DNA of 6,182 bases, from NCBI GenBank assembly GCA_003455715.1, contig DMQJ01000513.1:1-6182 (forward strand), written 5' to 3'. Positions 1-4,644 of the stretch are shown here, piece by piece (positions within the stretch are counted from its first letter, which is position 1; the number at the start of each line of letters is the position of its first letter). This DNA is from Acidimicrobiaceae bacterium (GTDB lineage: Bacteria > Actinomycetota > Acidimicrobiia > Acidimicrobiales > Ilumatobacteraceae). Both the position numbers and the translations under genes were made by a program. The notes beneath the pieces were generated by a model that saw only the letters and a list, made by a program, of their open reading frames with translations, was not told the DNA's origin and did not search any database.

Positions 1-749
1 CTAGAGGGCGCGGTGGTTTGGGGAGCGCTGCCGCCGCCGTCGGCGTTGTTGTTGCCGCCGCCGCTGTCGTTGTCGTCGGGGGCCACCGTTGTGGCCGCCG
101 CTGCTTCGCGTGCTGCCTGCTCGGCGGCCGCAGCAGCTCGTGCCCGCTCCTCAGCTTCGAGTGCCTTGCGGACGGCTTCGTCGCGCAGGCGCTGCGCCTC
201 CACCTCTTTCAACCGCTCGACTTCCTGCTCGGCAGCGATGCGCAATGCCTCAGCGTTGGCCTTCTCGTCTTCGGCGCGCTGCTGCGTGGCCTTCAGCGCC
301 TCCTGTTTGTCGGCGAGGTCGCGGCTGGCGGCATCGAAGTCGTCGAAGTCGACATCGGAGCTGGCATTGATGACCTGCGCCAGCGCTGCGATCTGCATCT
401 GCTCCTCGGGGCTGGAGAACCCGTTGAGCAGCGGCGACGTACCGGTGCCGGCGCTGGTGAAGCGCTTCACCGCAATCTGCTGCACACGTTCGGTGAGTTC
501 GGCCACCTGGTCTTCGAGCGCCGCTACCTCGGCCACGAGTGCTGCCTCCTCGATCGCCAACTGGTCGAGCCTTGAGATGGCGGCAAAGTATGTGTCGGCC
601 GCTGCATTGGCTCGCTCGCGGGCGTCGGCGATCTCTCGTGCCGCCTGCTCGGCCGCATCGTCGGCCTGCACGGGTGCCGTGTACGTGAGCACGGGCACGC
701 CGATGGCGACCGCCATCAGCAGCGCAAGGACGACAAGAACACGACGCAT
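1..749 (-). CDS. Secreted coiled-coil protein, PcsB/RipA-type N-domain; 3' end outside window
   Basis: The minus-strand frame is open from ATG at 749 to the left edge (249 codons, no stop), so the C-terminus is missing. Residues 1-29 form a signal peptide: MRR, a hydrophobic core, then a VQA/DD cleavage site. Residues 30 to about 100 are Ala/Glu-rich coiled coil. A short segment (KRFTSAGTGTSPLLNGF) and an Asp-rich stretch follow, then a second long charged coil to about residue 215. A Thr/Gly/Asn/Pro-rich linker runs to the edge. This order (signal peptide, coil, 'SGG..LL' insert, coil, linker) is known from the N-terminal domains of actinobacterial and firmicute peptidoglycan hydrolases and their activators, which carry a C-terminal M23, NlpC/P60 or CHAP domain. 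That domain would lie beyond position 1, so enzymatic activity is inference. The protein should be exported and act in the cell wall. It is divergent from the ABC ATPase gene across 60 bp. The long plus-strand frame opposite it is a low-complexity shadow. Confidence 0.8.
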   Translation of the reverse strand, partial: MRRVLVVLALLMAVAIGVPVLTYTAPVQADDAAEQAAREIADARERANAAADTYFAAISRLDQLAIEEAALVAEVAALEDQVAELTERVQQIAVKRFTSAGTGTSPLLNGFSSPEEQMQIAALAQVINASSDVDFDDFDAASRDLADKQEALKATQQRAEDEKANAEALRIAAEQEVERLKEVEAQRLRDEAVRKALEAEERARAAAAAEQAAREAAAATTVAPDDNDSGGGNNNADGGGSAPQTTAPS

Positions 750-756
750 CACTTCG

Positions 757-762
757 ATCCTA
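757..762 (-). promoter_or_regulatory. -10 hexamer TAGGAT, leaderless-type promoter of the coiled-coil gene
   Basis: TAGGAT (read 762 to 757) fits the TANNNT consensus and sits exactly 7 nt before the ATG at 749. Transcription would therefore begin at or next to the A of the start codon. There is no convincing Shine-Dalgarno sequence before this ATG. No good -35 is visible at 17-18 nt spacing (TGTAAC is weak). Confidence 0.5.
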
Positions 763-796
763 CCAGTTGTTGCAGTTCTGTTACAGGCACCCTCGC

Positions 797-802
797 TACG
801 CT
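797..802 (+). promoter_or_regulatory. -10 hexamer TACGCT, leaderless-type promoter of the ABC ATPase gene
   Basis: TACGCT fits TANNNT and is followed by 7 nt (gtgcccg) and the GTG start at 810. This mirrors the divergent gene's arrangement. There is no purine-rich ribosome site upstream. The -35 regions of the two divergent promoters would overlap around 774-786, so the two genes could share regulation. That sharing is inference. Confidence 0.45.
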
Positions 803-809
803 GTGCCCG

Positions 810-1598
810 GTGAACACGGTGTTGCGGGTGGCCAATGTGAGTTTCGTGCGCGACGAGCGGTGCATTCTGGCGCCGATCACGTGGGCAGTGCAGGCGCACG
901 AGCGGTGGCTGGTGCTCGGCGCGAATGGCTCGGGAAAGACCACGCTGCTGCGCATCGCATCCATGTACGAACACCCGTCGAGCGGCACGGTCGACGTACT
1001 CGGCGAGCGCCTCGGACGCACCGATGTGCGCGAGCTACGACGGCGGGTGGGCTACCTCTCCGCAGCGCTCGCCGCCGACATCCGACCAGCACTGCGCTGT
1101 CTCGACGTGGTGATGACCGCCAAGTACGCGGCATTGGAGCCCTGGTGGCACCGCTACACCACCGCCGACGAAACCCAAGCACTGCAACGGCTGGAGCGCA
1201 TGGGTGTGGCGTGGGCGGCCGAGCGATCGTTGGGAACCCTCTCGTCGGGCGAACAGCAACGGGTCCTGCTCGCACGCACACTGATGAACGAGCCGGGGGT
1301 AGTGCTGCTCGATGAGCCCAGCGCGCGGCTCGACCTCGGCGGCCGCGAGCAGTTGGTGCAGGCGTTGGCGGAACTGACGCTCGACCCAACAGCGCCGCCC
1401 GTGGTGCTGGTGACTCACCACCTCGACGAAGTGCCCCCAGGCATCACCCATGTGCTCATGCTGCGCGATGGGCAGGTAGTGGCCAAGGGGCCCATCGATC
1501 GCTACCTCAACTCGGCGTCGCTCAGCGAGTGCTTCGGCATGCCCCTGCATCTCGAACGTCGACCCGACGGCCGCTACAGCGCCTGGCACGCCGGCTGA
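810..1598 (+). CDS. ABC transporter ATP-binding protein, YlmA/ModF-like (COG1119 type)
   Basis: This is a complete single nucleotide-binding domain of 262 residues starting at GTG 810. Walker A is GANGSGKT at 37-44, the signature LSSGE at 144-148, and Walker B VVLLDE at 164-169. The D-loop SARLD is at 171-175 and the switch histidine is H203 (LVTHH). The usual Q-loop glutamine is missing: the segment reads VGYLSAAL at 80-87. Replacement of the Q-loop by a small-residue 'SSSL'-like segment is, as I recall, typical of the YlmA/ModF branch. The C-terminal 'SLSECFGMPLHLERRPDGRYSAW' style ending also fits actinobacterial members. No membrane segment or permease gene lies nearby, so the partner and substrate are unknown. 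The molybdenum label attached to this COG should not be taken as a function here. The protein is probably a cytoplasmic ATPase, either a subunit of a transporter encoded elsewhere or a soluble regulator. It is convergent with the SRPBCC gene, 23 bp away. Confidence 0.93.
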   Translation: MNTVLRVANVSFVRDERCILAPITWAVQAHERWLVLGANGSGKTTLLRIASMYEHPSSGTVDVLGERLGRTDVRELRRRVGYLSAALAADIRPALRCLDVVMTAKYAALEPWWHRYTTADETQALQRLERMGVAWAAERSLGTLSSGEQQRVLLARTLMNEPGVVLLDEPSARLDLGGREQLVQALAELTLDPTAPPVVLVTHHLDEVPPGITHVLMLRDGQVVAKGPIDRYLNSASLSECFGMPLHLERRPDGRYSAWHAG

Positions 1599-1626
1599 CG
1601 GGCAGCGAGGCGAAGGCGACGTCAGC
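1594..1626. terminator. Inverted repeat GCTGACG/CGTCAGC between convergent genes
   Basis: GCTGACG (1594-1600) is the exact complement of CGTCAGC (1620-1626), giving a 7-bp stem with a 19-nt loop. Each arm contains the TGA stop of one of the two convergent genes. No T-run follows on either strand, so it is at best an atypical bidirectional terminator. The TGA/TCA core is complementary by default at a convergent junction; only the flanking G, C and C/G pairs are informative. Confidence 0.3.
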
Positions 1627-2083
1627 GAGCGGCGAGCACCAACTCGGTGAGTCGTTGGCGGCCCTGCGTGATCTGGTCGGCGAGCGCTCGCTCCATCACA
1701 CCGCCGGTCCATAGGCCACCGCCGTAGTGCAGATGCATGTGGAGGGTGCTCCCCTCCCCCGACGACGTGACGTCGGCGCGGAGCACCCACGGCGAATGGC
1801 GTCGGCCGTCGAGCTCCGCCCGCTCGAAGACTGCCACGTGGCGGGAGAGGTCGTGCTCGGTTCGTTCCATGCGCAGTCGCTTGCTGCGGGCGAACGGACC
1901 CAGCCGTGCTCTCAGCTCCACCTGCCATGCCGGACGGACGGGGGCCCCGTCTGTCTCGCCTCCGAGGAGTGGTTCGGCGTGATGAACCAGATCGATCCAC
2001 TGCGGGTACAGCGCCAGGTCGTCGACGAAGGCGAACAGCGCAGCGGGATCGCACGGAGCGTCGAGGGTGGCATGTACATCCAT
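1622..2083 (-). CDS. SRPBCC family protein (polyketide cyclase/START-like fold)
   Basis: From ATG 2083 the product is 153 residues, the usual size of single-domain SRPBCC (helix-grip) proteins. The N-terminus reads as strand 1 (MDVHATLDAPCDP) and then the helix with the characteristic FAFVDDLALYPQWIDLV segment, similar to the 'yp.W..lv' signature of the Polyketide_cyc group. Alternating strands follow, and a long C-terminal amphipathic helix begins around MERALADQITQGRQRL. Such proteins enclose a hydrophobic ligand cavity, and the ligand cannot be read from sequence. It has no signal peptide, so it is probably cytoplasmic. A GTG 30 nt further upstream (2113) would add ten residues. I prefer 2083 because the family fold begins right there and a -10-like hexamer lies 7 nt before it. 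It is divergent from the small secreted protein and convergent with the ABC ATPase; neither neighbour hints at function. Confidence 0.85.
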   Translation of the reverse strand: MDVHATLDAPCDPAALFAFVDDLALYPQWIDLVHHAEPLLGGETDGAPVRPAWQVELRARLGPFARSKRLRMERTEHDLSRHVAVFERAELDGRRHSPWVLRADVTSSGEGSTLHMHLHYGGGLWTGGVMERALADQITQGRQRLTELVLAAR

Positions 2084-2090
2084 CGCTGGC

Positions 2091-2096
2091 AGTATC
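2091..2096 (-). promoter_or_regulatory. -10-like hexamer GATACT before the SRPBCC gene
   Basis: GATACT (read 2096 to 2091) keeps the two most important -10 bases (A at position 2, T at position 6) but has G instead of T at position 1. It lies exactly 7 nt before ATG 2083, the same geometry as at the 749 and 810 starts. It is the weakest of the set. Confidence 0.3.
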
Positions 2097-2162
2097 GCCG
2101 ATTCCTCGCACACACCTCACACTTCGTTCACACCTGCGGCGCATCGTGACGACATCCCCACC

Positions 2163-2170
2163 AGAAAGGA
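2163..2170 (+). promoter_or_regulatory. Shine-Dalgarno site AGAAAGGA
   Basis: A purine-rich AGAAAGGA lies 6 nt before ATG 2177 and fixes this start. It contrasts with most other genes in the window, which lack such a site and appear leaderless. This gene therefore has a real 5' leader. Confidence 0.7.
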
Positions 2171-2176
2171 CTCATC

Positions 2177-2545
2177 ATGAAGCGTTCACACATCATCGCC
2201 ACCTCCGTCGTCGTGCTGGTCGGCTCAATCGGCATCGCCGGCGTGGCAGCTGCCGCCGACGACAGCGGCAACGGCCTCGGCCGTGGCCGAGGCGCCGAGG
2301 TGCAACTCACCGACGAACAGAAGTGCGAGCATCAGGACCGAATCCGCGAGCGGGCAGCGAACCTGCAGACACGCATCGACGAACGCCAGGCCCGGCTGAC
2401 GGAACGTCGTGCCACCGCCGAGGCCGAAGGGCTCACCGATCTCGTGGCCCGCATCGACCGGGCGCTGGAGCGGCTGGCCACGGCCGAGACCAAGCTGGCC
2501 GAACGGCTGGCGACATTCGAGGACTGGGTGGCCACCAACTGCTGA
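2177..2545 (+). CDS. Small secreted coiled-coil protein with two cysteines, unknown function
   Basis: The product has 122 residues, starting at an ATG with a good ribosome site. MKRSH, a hydrophobic core (IIATSVVVLVGSIGIAGV) and AAAA/DD predict a signal peptide cleaved after about residue 27, leaving a mature protein of about 95 residues. The mature part opens with a Gly/Arg-rich stretch (28-39) and then LTDEQKCEHQ. From about residue 53 to 117 it is almost continuous charged helix (ERAANLQTRIDERQARL and similar), probably a helical hairpin or coiled coil. C50 just before the helix and the C-terminal residue C122 are the only cysteines; they could close the hairpin by a disulfide or link two chains. 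I recognise no named family. It may resemble small secreted proteins of Acidimicrobiia, but I cannot confirm this. It is divergent from the SRPBCC gene and convergent with the DUF3499-like gene, 15 bp away. Confidence 0.82.
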   Translation: MKRSHIIATSVVVLVGSIGIAGVAAAADDSGNGLGRGRGAEVQLTDEQKCEHQDRIRERAANLQTRIDERQARLTERRATAEAEGLTDLVARIDRALERLATAETKLAERLATFEDWVATNC

Positions 2546-2565
2546 CCACCGGCACGGTCGTCAGC
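2541..2565. terminator. Compact hairpin spanning both stop codons, candidate bidirectional terminator
   Basis: GCTGAC (2541-2546) pairs with GTCAGC (2560-2565). After one C-C mismatch (2547/2559), ACCG (2548-2551) pairs with CGGT (2555-2558) around a 3-nt loop (gca). That gives ten base pairs in 25 nt, and it fills the gap between the two convergent genes. Both stop codons lie in the arms. There is no T-run on either side, so it would be a U-less, possibly actinobacterial-type terminator. Confidence 0.5.
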
Positions 2566-3055
2566 CCGGAGTGTCGCGATCTCGACCTTTGAAGGCTCTC
2601 GACAGCAACGGGCTGCGCGCCTTCAGCAACCCCCCAAGGTCGTCGTTCTGATCGAACACCGGCTTCCACGGATTCGCCGCTCCGTCCGAACCCCCCAACG
2701 CCGCCGGCGGTGCCTCGTGCGCCGTCGGCGGCGCTGCGTCGTCGGTAGCCGTCGGCAGCTCGAGCTGCCCGGTTTCGTCTCGCTGCGAGTGATGACGCGA
2801 CCGACGAGGTTTGGCCCTCACTGGCGGAGGGGCTTCACGAGGCTTGAACAGCCGCGGCACCACCTCGCGACGGTCGTCGAGCATCCAGCCGAGTGGCACC
2901 ACCATCGCATCGGCGTGACGCCGGCAGAGCACCCCCGCCCGATACACAACGGCCCCGTCGAAGGGTTCGATCCACACCGTGAGGTGGTCGGCGTCGATGC
3001 CGTAGGTGACATCGGCAGGCTGGGAACAACCCGGTCGTTCGCACAGCCTCGCCAT
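2561..3055 (-). CDS. DUF3499-like protein with putative zinc site
   Basis: The product has 164 residues from ATG 3055. The N-terminal 60 residues carry C5, C10, C44 and H47 in the arrangement C-x4-C ... LCRRH, a likely zinc-binding knuckle, followed by VPLGWMLDDRRE. This matches my memory of the actinobacterial DUF3499 family (CxxPGCxxPA ... LCxxH ... P.GW). Residues 73 to about 127 are low-complexity, Pro/Ala/Arg-rich and probably disordered. The last 37 residues (NPWKPVFDQNDD ... SPLLSRAFKG) look ordered again and would be a conserved tail or docking segment. No signal peptide or membrane segment is visible. The function is unknown; nucleic-acid or protein binding is a guess from the basic linker and zinc site. 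The gene follows tRNA-Val on the same strand but has its own -10-like hexamer. Confidence 0.78.
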   Translation of the reverse strand: MARLCERPGCSQPADVTYGIDADHLTVWIEPFDGAVVYRAGVLCRRHADAMVVPLGWMLDDRREVVPRLFKPREAPPPVRAKPRRSRHHSQRDETGQLELPTATDDAAPPTAHEAPPAALGGSDGAANPWKPVFDQNDDLGGLLKARSPLLSRAFKGRDRDTPG

Positions 3056-3063
3056 GGCCCCGG

Positions 3064-3069
3064 AGACTA
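3064..3069 (-). promoter_or_regulatory. -10 hexamer TAGTCT before the DUF3499-like gene
   Basis: TAGTCT (read 3069 to 3064) fits TANNNT and lies 8 nt before ATG 3055, consistent with a leaderless or near-leaderless transcript. The same hexamer serves the tRNA promoter at 3206-3211. It sits just after the candidate terminator hairpin that follows the tRNA, so the gene can be transcribed independently. Confidence 0.45.
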
Positions 3070-3073
3070 CAAC

Positions 3074-3112
3074 GCCCCTGGCTCGTCGTGCGGGAGCACG
3101 GGAACCAGGGGC
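3074..3112 (-). terminator. Hairpin downstream of tRNA-Val, candidate terminator
   Basis: GCCCCTGG and CCAGGGGC (3105-3112 and 3074-3081 on the plus strand) form an 8-bp GC-rich stem. Inside the loop, CGTGC and GCACG around TCCC form a second 5-bp stem. It begins 8 nt after the tRNA discriminator base and is followed on the minus strand by gttgtagtct, which has several T residues but no clean T-run. The position fits a terminator of the tRNA transcript. Confidence 0.5.
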
Positions 3113-3119
3113 TTCGCGG

Positions 3120-3193
3120 TGGGCGATACAGGGCTCGAACCTGTGACCTCTACGGTGTGAACGTAGCGCTCTAGCCGACTGAGCTAATCGCCC
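3120..3193 (-). tRNA. tRNA-Val (anticodon CAC)
   Basis: The minus strand folds as a complete cloverleaf of 74 nt. The acceptor stem is GGGCGAT/ATCGCCC, the D-arm GCTC/GAGC, and the anticodon stem CTACG/CGTAG with loop TTCACAC, giving anticodon CAC for the codon GTG. A 5-nt variable loop (AGGTC) follows, then the T-arm ACAGG-TTCGAGC-CCTGT and discriminator A at 3120. The 3' CCA is not encoded (genomic ACCG). An own promoter lies just upstream and a hairpin just downstream, so it appears to be a single-gene transcript. Confidence 0.96.
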
Positions 3194-3205
3194 GAAGGCA
3201 CGGCA

Positions 3206-3233
3206 AGACTAGCAGCGGAGTCGCACGGAACAA
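3206..3233 (-). promoter_or_regulatory. Promoter of tRNA-Val
   Basis: On the minus strand, -35 TTGTTC (3233-3228) and -10 TAGTCT (3211-3206) are separated by 16 nt. The expected start is about 6 nt before the 5' end of the tRNA. The first three -35 bases and the TANNNT pattern match the housekeeping sigma consensus. This is the only promoter in the window where both elements can be read with some confidence. Confidence 0.6.
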
Positions 3234-3249
3234 CCTGCGAATCCGGGGG

Positions 3250-4041
3250 TCAGCGGCCCGAGCCACGCATGGAGCCGGTGAGCATCGCTCCGGGCTCGAC
3301 CAGCAAGCACTCGACGTTTCCGCGGGTGGCCTTCCAGCCGATCTCCTGCGGGTAGGTGTAGAACAACTCGAAGACCGACGTGTCGTAGGGCTCACCCACG
3401 TAGGCCTCGAACGCATCGAAGCATGCCTCGCTCGCACGCTGTTGGGCCACCGACTCGCCCGGGTAGGTGGAGTCGCGGTTCTCGTTCAACTGCACCACGG
3501 CGAACACCTCCGCCTCGTGTGGCGTCGCGCAGTCGACCGTAGAGAACCGGAACACGACGGACCCGGTGGGCAGCTGCGCAACGCAGTCGCCGACCTTCAG
3601 GGACCCTGCTGCGGTGGTGGACTCCTCGTCGTCGCCGATTCGTCCGGTGGCGGCGGCCCAGATGATGGCCGCAAAGCCAAGGAGGCCGACGATGCCGAGG
3701 ATCCACCCGGCGCGCGCCATGCCAGCACCGCTCAACCGCCCTCTGCTGGAGCGAATGGACGACCCCGCAACCAACCCGAACACGATGCCGAGAATGCTCG
3801 GAATCGCGATGAAGAACAAGACCAGGCCAGCGAGGCCACACACCAAGGCAGCCACCGCCATGCCAGAGCGGGTCGTGGGCGGTGGAGGTGTTGCATAGGC
3901 CGGGGCTTCGCCACGCGACGGACCACCGAAGAACGGTGGGGGCGAGTAGCCACCGGGCTGTGGGCCGAACGGTGGCACACCGGACGCGGAACCGCCACCG
4001 AAGGACGGCGGACTGGCTGGCGGGGGCGGGGGCAACTCCAC
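3250..4041 (-). CDS. DUF4190 membrane protein with Septum_form-like extracellular domain
   Basis: The product has 263 residues from GTG 4041. Residues 1-58 are a Pro/Gly-rich cytoplasmic tail. Residues 61-93 (GMAVAALVCGLAGL onward) and 108-131 (MARAGWILGIVGLLG onward) are two membrane segments separated by the short basic loop SSIRSSRGRLSGAG. This is the typical DUF4190 arrangement, with SGMA at the first helix and GAGMARAGWILG at the second. After an acidic linker (GDDEESTTAAG) comes a domain with LKVGDCV at 148-154, the pattern VDCATPHEAEVFAV, and cysteines at 153, 171, 207 and 245. This matches the Septum_form/DUF4190-associated domain of Actinobacteria, where the cysteines probably form two disulfides outside the cell. 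The name comes from a Streptomyces septum-related family; a role in division is not shown here. No signal peptide is needed, as the first helix anchors it. A long plus-strand frame opposite it is a shadow. Confidence 0.88.
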   Translation of the reverse strand: MELPPPPPASPPSFGGGSASGVPPFGPQPGGYSPPPFFGGPSRGEAPAYATPPPPTTRSGMAVAALVCGLAGLVLFFIAIPSILGIVFGLVAGSSIRSSRGRLSGAGMARAGWILGIVGLLGFAAIIWAAATGRIGDDEESTTAAGSLKVGDCVAQLPTGSVVFRFSTVDCATPHEAEVFAVVQLNENRDSTYPGESVAQQRASEACFDAFEAYVGEPYDTSVFELFYTYPQEIGWKATRGNVECLLVEPGAMLTGSMRGSGR

Positions 4042-4047
4042 GGGGCG

Positions 4048-4053
4048 AGTGTA
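4048..4053 (-). promoter_or_regulatory. -10 hexamer TACACT before the DUF4190/Septum_form gene
   Basis: TACACT (read 4053 to 4048) fits TANNNT and ends 6 nt before the GTG start at 4041, inside the 18-bp gap after the DUF2087 gene. There is no Shine-Dalgarno sequence in cgcccc before the start. It supports an independent leaderless transcript rather than simple read-through from the upstream operon. No -35 match is visible. Confidence 0.5.
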
Positions 4054-4059
4054 CGAGGC

Positions 4060-4644
4060 CTAGACGGTGCCGCCGCTGCGCCAATACTCGCCGTCGGCAC
4101 GATCGAGGAAGCCCTCATCCACCAGGTATCGACGCAGGGCCGCGGTGTCGGGGTGGGCCTGACCGATGAGCAGGTTCACCATCTGCTCGCTGTAGTGCCG
4201 GCCCGGCTCGAAGCGCTGCACCAACCAGTCGAGCACCACCAGCCGCTTGTGATGTGCCGAGGGAATGCGAGTGATCCGACCATCGGCGACGAACGTGCCG
4301 AGCACCTTGCGGACGTCGGCCGGCGCATCGGCATGTTCGTCGGAGACAGGACGGGAGAGCGCTGCACGGGCAGCAGCCTGGAAGACGTCGGCGGCAATGG
4401 CCAAGCCGTCGCTGCCATGCACGACGAGACCCACGTCGGCGAGCCGACCGAGCGCCTTGGCGGCCCGGGCCGCCGGAACATTGGCCGCAGCGGCCACCTG
4501 ATCGAGGGTGCGGGCACCCAGTTGCACGGCAGCGAACGCAGAGCGACGATCGGCGTCGGCCAAGGCACCGGCGAGCACCCCGGCGTCGGGCCCTGCAGGA
4601 GCCGCACCCGCCATGGACGGCGCGTCAGTAGCCGAGGTCGACAT
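4060..4644 (-). CDS. DUF2087 domain protein with N-terminal winged-helix-like region (putative transcriptional regulator)
   Basis: The product has 194 residues. The C-terminal part (about 119-190) is a clear DUF2087 domain: ADGRITRIPSAHHKRLVVLDWL, then RFEPGRHYSEQMVNLLI, a TAALRRYLVDEGFLDR segment, and the YWR ending. The N-terminal part has an Ala-rich helix-turn-helix pattern, TLDQVAAAANVPAARAAKALGRL at 46-68, followed by a short wing (VGLVVHGSDGLAI). This is the layout of small ArsR/MarR-like regulators with a DUF2087 tail; DNA binding is inferred from family layout. The start at ATG 4644 overlaps the dehydrogenase gene by 20 nt. A second ATG at 4614, 10 nt after that gene's stop, would shorten the protein by ten poorly conserved residues and is equally possible. 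Neither has a good ribosome site, so translational coupling is likely. Regulation of the two upstream oxidoreductase genes is plausible but unproven. Confidence 0.88.
   Translation of the reverse strand: MSTSATDAPSMAGAAPAGPDAGVLAGALADADRRSAFAAVQLGARTLDQVAAAANVPAARAAKALGRLADVGLVVHGSDGLAIAADVFQAAARAALSRPVSDEHADAPADVRKVLGTFVADGRITRIPSAHHKRLVVLDWLVQRFEPGRHYSEQMVNLLIGQAHPDTAALRRYLVDEGFLDRADGEYWRSGGTV

Noticed and set aside
13..813. Long plus-strand open frame (266 codons) rich in Ala and Ser
   Set aside because: It is antisense to the secreted coiled-coil gene, has low-complexity composition and no family resemblance. The minus frame has a signal peptide, a coiled coil and a good promoter position.
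2111..2113. GTG at 2113 as the start of the SRPBCC gene
   Set aside because: The ten extra residues (VCEESAILPA) do not look like part of the fold. ATG 2083 begins directly at the first strand and has a -10-like hexamer at the expected spacing. Not fully excluded.
1035..2144. Minus-strand open frame of 369 codons
   Set aside because: It is Arg-rich and overlaps both the ABC ATPase and the SRPBCC gene in other frames. No family match is visible.
1906..2592. Plus-strand open frame of 228 codons
   Set aside because: It overlaps the small secreted protein in another frame and is Arg/His-rich. The 2177 frame has a ribosome site and signal peptide.
3120..3193. tRNA-Val as a possible integration (att) site
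   Set aside because: There is no integrase, no duplicated tRNA 3' end and no foreign-looking cargo beside it. The neighbouring genes are ordinary actinobacterial families.
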